Origin: Streptomyces sp. CG 926
Lineage (GTDB): Bacteria; Actinomycetota; Actinomycetes; Streptomycetales; Streptomycetaceae
DNA: 64,000 nucleotides
Reading direction: 5' to 3'
Assembly (NCBI RefSeq): GCF_003148825.1
Contig: NZ_QGGZ01000011.1
Span: 248,001-312,000 of the forward strand
Shown: one piece after another, positions 25,937 through 34,141 of the stretch
Layout: each line of letters begins with the position of its first letter
How positions within the stretch are numbered: position 1 is the stretch's first letter
Position numbers and translations under genes: made by a program
Notes under the pieces: model-generated
Seen by the model: only the letters and a program-made list of their open reading frames with translations
The model's database searches: none
Told to the model about the DNA's origin: nothing

Positions 25937-26713
25937 ATGACCACGCGCACCCCGCTCATGGCGGGCAACTGGAAGATGAACCTCAACCACCTCGAGGCCA
26001 TCGCCCACGTCCAGAAGCTCGCCTTCGCCCTCGCCGACAAGGACTACGACGCCGTCGAGGTCGCGGTCCTGCCGCCCTTCGTCGACCTGCGCTCGGTCCA
26101 GACCCTGGTCGACGGCGACAAGCTGAAGATCAAGTACGGCGCCCAGGACATCTCGGCGCACGACTCCGGTGCCTACACCGGTGAGATCTCCGGCCCGATG
26201 CTGTCGAAGCTGAAGTGCACGTTCGTGGCCGTCGGCCACAGCGAGCGCCGCCAGTACCACGGCGAGACCGACGAGATCTGCAACGCCAAGGTCAAGGCCG
26301 CCTACCGGCACGGGATCACCCCGATCCTGTGCGTCGGCGAGGGCCTGGACGTCCGTAAGGCCGGCGAGCAGGTCGCCCACACCCTGCGCCAGCTCGACGG
26401 CGGCCTCGAAGGCGTCCCGGCCGAGCAGGTCGAGTCCATCGTGATCGCCTACGAGCCCGTCTGGGCCATCGGGACCGGCGAGGTCGCCACCCCCGACGAC
26501 GCCCAGGAGGTCTGCGGGGCGATCCGCGGCCGGCTCGCCGAGCTGTACTCGCAGGAGCTGGCCGACAAGGTCCGCATCCAGTACGGCGGCTCCGTGAAGT
26601 CCGGGAACATCGCGGCGATCATGGCTCAGCCCGACGTCGACGGCGCCCTGATCGGCGGCGCCGCGCTGGACGCGGAGGAGTTCGTCAAGATCGTCCGCTT
26701 CCGCGACCAGTGA
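25937..26713 (+). CDS. tpiA: triosephosphate isomerase
   Basis: A 258-residue TIM barrel interconverting dihydroxyacetone phosphate and glyceraldehyde-3-phosphate. Active-site residues are visible: Asn/Lys in AGNWKMN, His in VGHSERRQYHGE, Glu in IAYEPVWAIGTG, and the phosphate loop IQYGGSVKSGN with LIGGAAL. It begins 6 bp after pgk and ends at a strong terminator, closing the gap-pgk-tpiA group. Confidence 0.98.
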   Translation: MTTRTPLMAGNWKMNLNHLEAIAHVQKLAFALADKDYDAVEVAVLPPFVDLRSVQTLVDGDKLKIKYGAQDISAHDSGAYTGEISGPMLSKLKCTFVAVGHSERRQYHGETDEICNAKVKAAYRHGITPILCVGEGLDVRKAGEQVAHTLRQLDGGLEGVPAEQVESIVIAYEPVWAIGTGEVATPDDAQEVCGAIRGRLAELYSQELADKVRIQYGGSVKSGNIAAIMAQPDVDGALIGGAALDAEEFVKIVRFRDQ

Positions 26714-26746
26714 GTATGCGGTAGGGCGGATCCGTCGTACCCTTGC

Positions 26747-26782
26747 GGGGGCCAGAGGCTGAAGCATCAGCCCCTGGCCCCC
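26747..26782 (+). terminator. terminator after tpiA
   Basis: GGGGGCCAG-A-GGCTGA pairs with TCAGCC-C-CTGGCCCCC around AGCA: 15 pairs with one mismatch, 34 bp after the tpiA stop. Confidence 0.8.
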
Positions 26783-26837
26783 GTGCACATCTCGCAAAGC
26801 CGGAAAGCCCGAAAAAGCCAGAAAGTAGGAATCAGCC

Positions 26838-27074
26838 GTGATTATGGGGTTCTCGATCGCCCTGATCGTGTTCAGCGCCCTGCTGATGCTGCTCGTGCTG
26901 ATGCACAAGGGCAAGGGCGGCGGCCTCTCCGACATGTTCGGCGGCGGTATGCAGTCGTCGGTCGGCGGTTCCTCCGTCGCGGAGCGCAACCTCGACCGCA
27001 TCACCGTGGTCGTCGGTCTGCTGTGGTTCGCGTGCATCGTCGCGCTCGGCCTGCTGACGAAGTCGAGCAGCTGA
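26838..27074 (+). CDS. secG: preprotein translocase subunit SecG
   Basis: A 78-residue membrane protein with two helices (GFSIALIVFSALLMLLVLMH and ITVVVGLLWFACIVALGLL) flanking a Gly-rich cytoplasmic loop GKGGGLSDMFGGGM. This is the SecG pattern, the small accessory of SecYEG. The start is GTG 26838. The tpiA-secG-rbpA order is usual in Streptomyces as I recall it. No SecY or SecE lies nearby. Confidence 0.93.
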   Translation: MIMGFSIALIVFSALLMLLVLMHKGKGGGLSDMFGGGMQSSVGGSSVAERNLDRITVVVGLLWFACIVALGLLTKSSS

Positions 27075-27282
27075 CCGTTCTGGCCATTCCGGCAGTCCGG
27101 TCGGCACCGCCCGGCCTATCATGAGGTCCTGCGCCCTGGTTGCGGAACGAGTTATTCTGCTCCCCCCACCCGAGGGGATGATCCCTCCGCACACTGAACG
27201 TGAGTTGGGCTTTTCGTACCGGGGCATTACAGCAGGAATACCCTCACGCTTGGCGGCACCATCACGCAGGGGAGTTACGACC

Positions 27283-27618
27283 GTGGCAAGTGGCAACGCG
27301 ATCCGTGGTAGCCGGGTCGGAGCGGGGCCGATGGGTGAGGCGGAGCGCGGCGAGTCCGCGCCCCGTCTGCGCATCTCCTTCTGGTGCTCGAACGGGCACG
27401 AGACGCAGCCGAGCTTCGCCAGCGACGCGCAGGTGCCGGACACCTGGGACTGCCCGCGCTGCGGGTTCCCGGCCGGTCAGGACCGGGACAACCCGCCCGC
27501 GCCGCCGCGTACCGAGCCGTACAAGACGCACCTGGCGTACGTACGGGAACGGCGCTCGGACGCCGACGGCGAGGCGATCCTCGCCGAGGCGCTCGCCAAG
27601 CTCCGCGGCGAGATCTGA
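27283..27618 (+). CDS. rbpA: RNA polymerase-binding protein RbpA
   Basis: A 111-residue actinobacterial transcription factor that binds the beta subunit/principal sigma factor and stabilises open complexes. The N-terminal tail ASGNAIRGSRVGAGP and basic linker precede the zinc-ribbon-like core FWCSNGHETQPSFA...PDTWDCPRCGFPAG and the sigma-interaction domain PYKTHLAYVRERRSDADGEAILAEALAKLR. GTG 27283 gives the conserved N-terminus; AGGGGAG lies upstream. The 208-nt gap after secG suggests its own promoter. In S. coelicolor rbpA is SigR-dependent; I could not place a convincing SigR site. Confidence 0.95.
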   Translation: MASGNAIRGSRVGAGPMGEAERGESAPRLRISFWCSNGHETQPSFASDAQVPDTWDCPRCGFPAGQDRDNPPAPPRTEPYKTHLAYVRERRSDADGEAILAEALAKLRGEI

Positions 27619-27640
27619 GCCGGCTCGAAGAGTCCGACGT

Positions 27641-27687
27641 GAGGCCCGGTCCCACAGGAACTTCTCCTGTGGGACCGGGCCTCTTTG
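27641..27687 (+). terminator. rbpA intrinsic terminator
   Basis: GAGGCCCGGTCCCACAGGA pairs perfectly with TCCTGTGGGACCGGGCCTC (19 bp, 5-nt loop) and is followed by TTTG. The strongest intrinsic terminator in the window. Confidence 0.9.
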
Positions 27688-27758
27688 TGTGCGTTCTGCC
27701 GCTTCTGATCCCTTAGGTTGGAGCCGGCGGGGCACGACAGGACGGAAGAAGTGGGTTG

Positions 27759-29423
27759 ATGTCCGAGATGAACGCAGGCAGCCGTACGAAGCTCAACCGG
27801 ACGCCGGAGTGGCTGGCACTCGGCAAGCACCGGGAGGAATTCGGGCAGACGCATCTGCGGGAGCTGTTCCAGGAGAATCCCGGCCGCGGCGCCGGCTACA
27901 CCCTGCAGGTCGGGGACCTGCACATCGACTACTCGAAGCACCTCGTCACCGACGAGACGCTCGCGCTGCTCCACGAACTGGCCGACGCCACGGGCGTGGC
28001 CGAGCTGCGCGAGGCGATGTTCCGCGGCGAGAAGATCAACACGACCGAGGACCGGGCCGTGCTGCACACCGCCCTGCGCGCACCGGCCGACGCGGTCGTC
28101 GAGGTGGACGGCGAGAACGTCGTCCCCGAGGTGCACGCGGTCCTCGACAAGATGGCGGCCTTCTCCGACCAGATCCGGTCGGGAGCGTGGACCGGCTTCA
28201 CCGGCAAGCGCATCCGCAACGTCGTCAACATCGGCATCGGCGGCTCCGACCTCGGCCCGGCCATGGCCTACGAGGCCCTGCGCGCCTTCACCGACCGCGA
28301 TCTGACGGTGCGCTTCGTCTCCAACGTCGACGGCTCCGACCTGCACGAGGCCGTGCGGGGCCTGGACCCGGCCGAGACGCTGTTCATCATCGCCTCCAAG
28401 ACCTTCACCACCGTCGAGACCATCACCAACGCCACCTCGGCGCGCGGTTGGCTGCTCGCCGGACTGGGCGGCGACCAGGCCGCCGTGGCCCGGCACTTCG
28501 TGGCGCTGTCGACCAACGAGGAGAAGGTCACCGACTTCGGCATCGATCCGGCCAACATGTTCGGATTCTGGGACTGGGTCGGCGGACGCTACTCCTTCGA
28601 CTCCGCCATCGGCCTCTCGCTGATGATCGCGATCGGCCCGGACGCCTTCCGCGAGATGCTCGGCGGCTTCCACGCCATGGACGAGCACTTCCGTACGGCG
28701 CCCGCGCACGAGAACGCCCCGCTGCTGATGGGCCTGTTGGGGATCTGGTACGGCGCCTTCTTCGACGCCCAGACGCACGCGGTGCTCCCGTACAGCCACT
28801 ACCTCTCCCGGTTCACGGCGTACTTGCAGCAGCTCGACATGGAGTCCAACGGCAAGTCCGTGGACCGCGAGGGCAATCCGGTGGAGTGGCAGACCGGTCC
28901 GGTGGTCTGGGGCACGCCCGGCACCAACGGACAGCACGCCTACTACCAGCTGATCCACCAGGGGACCAAGGTGATCCCGGCGGACTTCATCGGCTTCGCC
29001 CGGCCGGTGGCGGAGCTGGAGGCGGCCCCGGCGGCCCAGCACGACCTGCTGATGGCGAACTTCTTCGCGCAGACCCAGGCGCTGGCCTTCGGCAAGACGG
29101 CGGACGAGGTACGCGCCGAGGGCGCCCCGGAGTCCCTGGTCCCGCACAAGACCTTCCACGGGAACCACCCGACGACCACCATCCTGGCCGGGGAGCTCTC
29201 CCCGTCGGTGCTGGGTCAGCTCATCGCGCTCTACGAGCACAAGGTGTTCGTCCAGGGCGCCGTGTGGAACATCGACTCATTCGACCAGTGGGGCGTCGAG
29301 CTGGGCAAGGTGCTCGCCAAGCGCGTCGAGCCCGCGTTGACCGAGGGCGCGGACGTGCCGGGGCTGGACGCCTCGACGAAGGCCCTGGTGGCCACGTACC
29401 GGAAGCTGCGCGGCCGCGGCTGA
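27759..29423 (+). CDS. pgi: glucose-6-phosphate isomerase
   Basis: A 554-residue isomerase of glucose-6-phosphate and fructose-6-phosphate. Motifs are VVNIGIGGSDLGPAMAYEAL, SKTFTTVETITNA, the sugar-phosphate loop WVGGRYS and GTPGTNGQHAYYQLIHQGT, and the late FDQWGVELGK signature. ATG 27759 is preferred because GGAAGAAG lies 7 nt upstream; TTG 27756 directly adjoins. Length fits the long bacterial/eukaryotic form. It links glycolysis with the pentose-phosphate operon lying on the opposite strand. Confidence 0.97.
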   Translation: MSEMNAGSRTKLNRTPEWLALGKHREEFGQTHLRELFQENPGRGAGYTLQVGDLHIDYSKHLVTDETLALLHELADATGVAELREAMFRGEKINTTEDRAVLHTALRAPADAVVEVDGENVVPEVHAVLDKMAAFSDQIRSGAWTGFTGKRIRNVVNIGIGGSDLGPAMAYEALRAFTDRDLTVRFVSNVDGSDLHEAVRGLDPAETLFIIASKTFTTVETITNATSARGWLLAGLGGDQAAVARHFVALSTNEEKVTDFGIDPANMFGFWDWVGGRYSFDSAIGLSLMIAIGPDAFREMLGGFHAMDEHFRTAPAHENAPLLMGLLGIWYGAFFDAQTHAVLPYSHYLSRFTAYLQQLDMESNGKSVDREGNPVEWQTGPVVWGTPGTNGQHAYYQLIHQGTKVIPADFIGFARPVAELEAAPAAQHDLLMANFFAQTQALAFGKTADEVRAEGAPESLVPHKTFHGNHPTTTILAGELSPSVLGQLIALYEHKVFVQGAVWNIDSFDQWGVELGKVLAKRVEPALTEGADVPGLDASTKALVATYRKLRGRG

Positions 29424-29438
29424 TCCGGATGTGTGAAA

Positions 29439-29470
29439 GGGCCCGCCTCCCGATATCGGGAGGCGGGCCC
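29439..29470. terminator. bidirectional terminator between pgi and pgl
   Basis: A perfect 32-bp palindrome (arms GGGCCCGCCTCCCGAT) sits between the convergent stops of pgi and pgl and can serve both. Confidence 0.8.
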
Positions 29471-29487
29471 ATTCACGTCGGTGGCCG

Positions 29488-30276
29488 TCAGGAGGAGGCC
29501 GGGGGGTACATCCCGGTCGGCAGCTTGGCCGCCGCCGCGCGGTCCAGGAGCCACAGGGTGCGGGAGCGGCCGTACGCAGCCGCCGCCGGGGCCTGGACCT
29601 CGCCCGCGCCGCCGAGGGCCAGGGAGACCGCCCCGGCCTTGTCCTCACCCGCGGCCAGCAGCCAGACCTCACGGGCCGCCCGGATCGCCGGGAGCGTGAG
29701 CGAGATCCGGGTGGGCGGGGGCTTCGGCGCGCCGTGCACACCGACCACCGTCCGCTCGGTCTCGCGGGCCGCCGGGTGCTCCGGGAACAGCGAGGCCACG
29801 TGGGTGTCCGGGCCCACGCCCAACATCAGCACGTCGAAGGTGGGGACCGGACCGTGGTCCTCCGGACCGGCCGCCTTCGCCAGCTCGGCCGCGTAGGAGG
29901 CCGCCGCGGCGTCCACGTCGGCCCCGTACGGGCCGTCCGAGGCGGGCATCACGTGCACGCGCGCGGGATCCACCGGGACCGCGTCCAGGAGGGCCTCACG
30001 GGCCTGGGTGTGGTTGCGCTCGGGGTCGTCGGCGGGGACGTACCGCTCGTCGCCCCACCACAGGTCCAGCCGGGACCAGTCGATCGCGTCCCGAGCCGGT
30101 GCGGTGGCCAGGGCCGCGAGCAGGCCGTTGCCGTTGCGTCCGCCGGTGAGGACCACGGACGCGGTGCCGCGGGCCGTCTGCGCGTCCACGATCTTCGTGA
30201 TGAGCCGGGCCGCGGTGGCCTGGGCCATCAGTTCCTTGTCCCGGTGGACGACGACCTGGGGAGTCGTCATACCCAT
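29488..30276 (-). CDS. pgl: 6-phosphogluconolactonase
   Basis: A 262-residue SugI/DevB-type lactonase hydrolysing 6-phosphogluconolactone in the oxidative pentose-phosphate pathway. Motifs are VVLTGGRNGNGLLAAL, the DLWWGDERYVPADDPERN signature and LGVGPDTHVASLFP; the typical GxDGHxAS reads GPDTHVAS here. The last gene of the tkt-tal-zwf-opcA-pgl minus-strand group. Between opcA and pgl lies a dispersed palindromic repeat, which may act as a terminator or mRNA processing site. Confidence 0.95.
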   Translation of the reverse strand: MGMTTPQVVVHRDKELMAQATAARLITKIVDAQTARGTASVVLTGGRNGNGLLAALATAPARDAIDWSRLDLWWGDERYVPADDPERNHTQAREALLDAVPVDPARVHVMPASDGPYGADVDAAAASYAAELAKAAGPEDHGPVPTFDVLMLGVGPDTHVASLFPEHPAARETERTVVGVHGAPKPPPTRISLTLPAIRAAREVWLLAAGEDKAGAVSLALGGAGEVQAPAAAAYGRSRTLWLLDRAAAAKLPTGMYPPASS

Positions 30277-30337
30277 GTTGCTGCCGCCTTGTCGGTAGAT
30301 CGGGGTGCGGGTGCGGGAGCCGCTGCGCGGCCCCGGT

Positions 30338-30400
30338 CCTCAAACGCCGGACGGGCTGAAAATCAGCCTCGCCGGCGTTTGAGGCGCGGGGTCCGGGGCG
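30338..30400. repeat. dispersed palindromic repeat, copy 2
   Basis: CCTCAAACGCCGG (30338-30350) is the complement of CCGGCGTTTGAGG (30372-30384), with an inner GGCTGA/TCAGCC stem. The right half with its flank (30363-30400) is nearly identical in reverse complement to 15090-15124. It sits between opcA and pgl. Confidence 0.7.
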
Positions 30401-30428
30401 GAGCCCCAGCAGCCGACCCGCAAGGGCC

Positions 30429-31460
30429 CTACTTGGCCGGGGCCTTCTTCGTCGGCTTGGCGGCAGGCTTGGCCGGCTTGGCCGGGGCCGCCTCCGCGGG
30501 AGCTTCGGCGGGGTCCGCCTCCGCCGGGGCCGCCGACGCCTCCAGCCGCGCCACGCCGAACTTCAGCGAGGCCTCGTACGTGTTGTCCGGGTCCAGCCGG
30601 CGCAGCTCCTCCGCCAGGAGCTCGGCCGTGTCGCGGCGCTTGAGCGCCACCGCACGGTCGGGCTGCCCCGGCATGCACAGCGTGGCCAGCGCGCCGTCCG
30701 CCCGGTCCAGGACGATGTCGCCGTCCTTGGTGGACAGGCGTACGGCCGTCAGGCCCGGGCCCGACGACAGCGTGCGCTTGACGGGGACCTGGAGCCGGTC
30801 CGCCAGCCACATGGCCAGCAGTTCGCAGCTCGGGTTCTCGTCCTCGCCCTCGACGGTCGCCGAGACGACCGACAGGGCCTGCTGGTCCAGAGCCGCGGCC
30901 AGCATGGAGCGCCACGGGGTGATCCGGGTCCACGACAGGTCCGTGTCCCCGGGGGCGTACGCCCCGGCCCGGCCGCCGAGCGCCCTGATCGGGTCCTCGC
31001 AGGAGTACGTGTCCGTGATCCGGCGCTGCCCCAGCGCACCCAGCGGATCGCCCGCCAGGTCCGCCGGTGCCCCGTCCGGCCACCAGACGACCACAGGGGC
31101 GTCCGGCAGGAGCAGCGGGAGAACCACCGACTGGGCGTGGTCGACCAGTTCGCCGTGAAGGCGGAGCACAACCGTCTCACCGCTGCCGGAGTCCGCCCCG
31201 ACGCGGACTTCCGCGTCGAGCCGGGCGTCGCGGCGGCTGCGTGGCGAGCGGCTGGCCCGCTTGATGACGACGACGATCCGCGAGGGGTGTTCGTGGGACG
31301 CGTCGTTCGCCGACTTGAGCGCGTCGTACGCGTTCTCCTCGTCGGTCACGATCACCAGCGTGAGGACCATGCCGATGGCCGGCGTGCCGATGTCCCGGCG
31401 TGCCTGCACCATCGCTGCATTGATCTTGCTGGAGTTGGTCTCCGTGAGGTCGATCTTCAT
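30429..31460 (-). CDS. opcA: glucose-6-phosphate dehydrogenase assembly protein OpcA
   Basis: A 343-residue OpcA/allosteric effector of glucose-6-phosphate dehydrogenase, found next to zwf in actinobacteria and cyanobacteria. Recognisable segments are TNSSKINAAMVQARRDIGTPA, RIVVVIKR, HAQSVVLPLLLPDAPVVVWWPDGAP and WRSMLAAALDQ. The C-terminus ends in a repetitive Ala/Pro/Lys tail (PAKPAKPAAKPTKKAPAK) like that on UvrA. Its ATG overlaps the zwf stop by 4 bases, consistent with stoichiometric co-translation. Confidence 0.95.
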   Translation of the reverse strand: MKIDLTETNSSKINAAMVQARRDIGTPAIGMVLTLVIVTDEENAYDALKSANDASHEHPSRIVVVIKRASRSPRSRRDARLDAEVRVGADSGSGETVVLRLHGELVDHAQSVVLPLLLPDAPVVVWWPDGAPADLAGDPLGALGQRRITDTYSCEDPIRALGGRAGAYAPGDTDLSWTRITPWRSMLAAALDQQALSVVSATVEGEDENPSCELLAMWLADRLQVPVKRTLSSGPGLTAVRLSTKDGDIVLDRADGALATLCMPGQPDRAVALKRRDTAELLAEELRRLDPDNTYEASLKFGVARLEASAAPAEADPAEAPAEAAPAKPAKPAAKPTKKAPAK

Positions 31461-32983
31461 GGCCGGCGCCAGCTCCGTCCGTCTCGTGCGAGCATCTCGT
31501 CCGCCTCGACCGGCCCCCAGGTGCCCGACGGGTACTGCGCGGGCTTGCCGTGCTTGTCCCAGTACTCCTCGATCGGGTCGAGGATGTTCCAGGACAGCTC
31601 GACCTCCTGGTGGCGCGGGAAGAGGTTCGCGTCGCCGAGGAGCACGTCGAGGATGAGTCGCTCGTACGCCTCGGGGCTCGACTCCGTGAAGGACTCGCCG
31701 TAGGCGAAGTCCATCGTGACGTCCCGGACCTCCATCGAGGTGCCCGGGACCTTGGAGCCGAAGCGGACCGTCACGCCCTCGTCCGGCTGGACCCGGATGA
31801 CCAGGGCGTTCTGCCCCAGCTCCTCGGTCGCGCCCGACTCGAAGGGCAGGTACGGGGCCCGCTTGAAGACGACCGCGATCTCGGTCACCCGGCGGCCCAG
31901 GCGCTTGCCCGTCCGCAGGTAGAACGGGACGCCCGCCCAGCGGCGGTTGTTGATCTCCAGGCGGATGGCCGCGTAGGTGTCGGTCTTCGACTTGGGGTCG
32001 ATGCCGTCCTCTTCGAGGTACCCGACGACCTTCTCGCCGCCCTGCCAGGCCGCCGAGTACTGGCCGCGCACGGTGTGCTTGCCCAGGTCCTCCGGCAGCT
32101 CCACGGCGGTCAGCACCTTGAGCTTCTCCGCCACCAGCGCCTTGGGGTGGAAGGAGCCGGGCTCCTCCATCGCGGTCAGCGCGAGCAGCTGCAGCAGGTG
32201 GTTCTGGATGACGTCACGGGCGGCGCCGATGCCGTCGTAGTACCCGGCCCGGCCGCCGATGCCGATGTCCTCGGCCATGGTGATCTGCACGTGGTCGACG
32301 TACGACCGGTTCCAGATCGGCTCGAACATCGTGTTGGCGAAGCGGAGCGCCAGGATGTTCTGGACGGTCTCCTTGCCGAGGTAGTGGTCGATCCGGAAGA
32401 CCTCGTCACGCGGGAAGACCTCGTGGACGACCTTGTTGAGTTCCTCGGCGCTCTTCAGGTCGTGCCCGAAGGGCTTCTCGATGACGGCACGCCGCCAGGA
32501 GCCCTCCTTCTGCGCCAGCCCGTGGTCCTTGAGCTGCTGGACCACCTTGGGGAAGAACTTCGGCGGGACGGACAGGTAGAAGGCGAAGTTGCCGCCCGTG
32601 CCCTGTGCCTTGTCCAGCTCCTCTATGGTCGCCTTCAGCGTCTCGAAGGCGGCGTCGTCGTCGAAGTCGCCCGAGACGAAACGGCAGCCCTGCACGAGCT
32701 GCTGCCACACTTCCTCGCGGAAGGGCGTCCGGGAGTGCTCCTTGACGGCGTCGTGGACCACCTGCGCGAAGTCCTCGTCCTGCCACTCGCGACGGGCGAA
32801 CCCGATCAGCGAGAAGCCCGGCGGGAGCAGGCCTCTGTTGGCAAGGTCGTAGACGGCAGGCATCAGCTTCTTGCGCGACAGGTCACCCGTAACGCCGAAA
32901 ATGACCAGGCCGGACGGCCCCGCGATACGCGGGAGCCGCCGGTCCTGTGCGTCACGAAGCGGGTTCGCTCCGTTTACAGACAA
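31457..32983 (-). CDS. zwf: glucose-6-phosphate 1-dehydrogenase
   Basis: A 508-residue NADP-linked dehydrogenase opening the oxidative pentose-phosphate pathway. The Rossmann motif FGVTGDLSRKKLMPAVYDLAN, the active-site signature RIDHYLGKETVQN and VIEKPFGHDL are intact. The likely start is the rare TTG at 32983 (LSVNGANPLRDAQDRR): GGAGG lies 10 nt upstream and no better codon is in frame. It follows tal closely and is coupled to opcA. Confidence 0.97.
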   Translation of the reverse strand: MSVNGANPLRDAQDRRLPRIAGPSGLVIFGVTGDLSRKKLMPAVYDLANRGLLPPGFSLIGFARREWQDEDFAQVVHDAVKEHSRTPFREEVWQQLVQGCRFVSGDFDDDAAFETLKATIEELDKAQGTGGNFAFYLSVPPKFFPKVVQQLKDHGLAQKEGSWRRAVIEKPFGHDLKSAEELNKVVHEVFPRDEVFRIDHYLGKETVQNILALRFANTMFEPIWNRSYVDHVQITMAEDIGIGGRAGYYDGIGAARDVIQNHLLQLLALTAMEEPGSFHPKALVAEKLKVLTAVELPEDLGKHTVRGQYSAAWQGGEKVVGYLEEDGIDPKSKTDTYAAIRLEINNRRWAGVPFYLRTGKRLGRRVTEIAVVFKRAPYLPFESGATEELGQNALVIRVQPDEGVTVRFGSKVPGTSMEVRDVTMDFAYGESFTESSPEAYERLILDVLLGDANLFPRHQEVELSWNILDPIEEYWDKHGKPAQYPSGTWGPVEADEMLARDGRSWRRP

Positions 32984-32988
32984 GGTGT

Positions 32989-34107
32989 TCAGGCCTCCGT
33001 GGGGGCGAGGCGCTCAAGCTCCGCCTCGGTCGACTTCAGCAGGTCGTTCCAGGACGCCTCGAACTTCTCGACGCCCTCGTCCTCGAGCAGCTGCACCACA
33101 TCGTCGTACGAGATGCCCAGCTTCGCGACCGCGTCGAGCTCGGCGCGCGCCTGCTCGTAGGTGCCGCGCACGGTGTCGCCCGTGATCTGCCCGTGGTCGG
33201 CGGTGGCCTCCAGGGTGGCCTCCGGCATGGTGTTCACCGTGTTCGGGGCGACCAGGTCGTCCACGTACAGGGTGTCCTTGTACGCCGGGTCCTTGACGCC
33301 GGTCGAGGCCCACAGCGCACGCTGCTTGTTGGCGCCGACCCGCTCCAGGGCGTTCCAGCGCTCCGAGGAGAAGACCTCCTCGTAGGCCTCGTAGGCCAGA
33401 CGGGCGTTGGCGAGCGCCGCCTTGCCCTTGAGGGCCTTCGCCTCGTCGGTGCCGACCGCGTCGAGGCGCTTGTCGATCTCCGAGTCCACACGGGACACGA
33501 AGAAGGAGGCGACCGAGTGGATCAGCGAGAGGTCCAGGCCGGCGGCCTTGGCCTTCTCCAGACCCGACAGGTACGCGTCCATGACCTCGCGGTAGCGCTC
33601 CAGCGAGAAGATCAGCGTGACGTTGACGCTGATCCCCTTGCCGATGACCTCGGTGATCGCCGGCAGGCCGGCCTTGGTCGCCGGGATCTTGATGAGCGTG
33701 TTCGGGCGGTCCACCAGCCAGGCGAGCTGCTTGGCCTCGGCGATGGTCGCCGGGGTGTTGTGCGCCAGGCGCGGGTCGACCTCGATCGACACGCGGCCGT
33801 CCTGGCCGTCGGTGCGGTCGTAGACCGGGCGCAGGATGTCGGCGGCGTCCCTGACGTCCGCCGTCGTGATCATGCGCAGGGCCTCTTCCACGGTGACCTT
33901 GCGGGTCGCGAGGTCGGTGAGCTGCTGCTCGTAGCCCTCGCCGCCGCTGATGGCCTTCTGGAAGATCGCCGGGTTGGTGGTGACACCGACCACGTGCGAC
34001 TGGTCGATGAGCTCGGCCAGGTTGCCGGACGTGATGCGCTTGCGGGACAGGTCGTCCAGCCAGATCGCGACGCCTTCGTCGGAGAGGCGCTTGAGTGCGT
34101 CTGTCAT
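32989..34107 (-). CDS. tal: transaldolase
   Basis: A 372-residue transaldolase moving a dihydroxyacetone unit between sugar phosphates. The N-terminal VGVTTNPAIFQKAI, the Schiff-base region (DRPNTLIKIPATKAG), NVTLIFSLERY and SLIHSVASFFVSRVDSEIDKRL match the actinobacterial long type. ATG 34107 is fixed by GTAGGAGAT immediately upstream and by the conserved TDALKRLSDEGVAIWLDDLSR start; the frame continues upstream without similarity. It sits 34 bp after tkt, in the same operon. Confidence 0.97.
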   Translation of the reverse strand: MTDALKRLSDEGVAIWLDDLSRKRITSGNLAELIDQSHVVGVTTNPAIFQKAISGGEGYEQQLTDLATRKVTVEEALRMITTADVRDAADILRPVYDRTDGQDGRVSIEVDPRLAHNTPATIAEAKQLAWLVDRPNTLIKIPATKAGLPAITEVIGKGISVNVTLIFSLERYREVMDAYLSGLEKAKAAGLDLSLIHSVASFFVSRVDSEIDKRLDAVGTDEAKALKGKAALANARLAYEAYEEVFSSERWNALERVGANKQRALWASTGVKDPAYKDTLYVDDLVAPNTVNTMPEATLEATADHGQITGDTVRGTYEQARAELDAVAKLGISYDDVVQLLEDEGVEKFEASWNDLLKSTEAELERLAPTEA

Positions 34108-34141
34108 GGGATTACATCTCCTACTTGGTTCCGGACCGGCG

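Noticed and set aside
24698..27037. A 779-residue minus-strand frame across pgk and tpiA
   Set aside because: Antisense shadow of two unmistakable glycolytic genes.
27143..27276. SigR promoter (GGAAT-N18-GTT) upstream of rbpA
   Set aside because: GGAAC and GGAATA occur, but no GTT lies at the required spacing.
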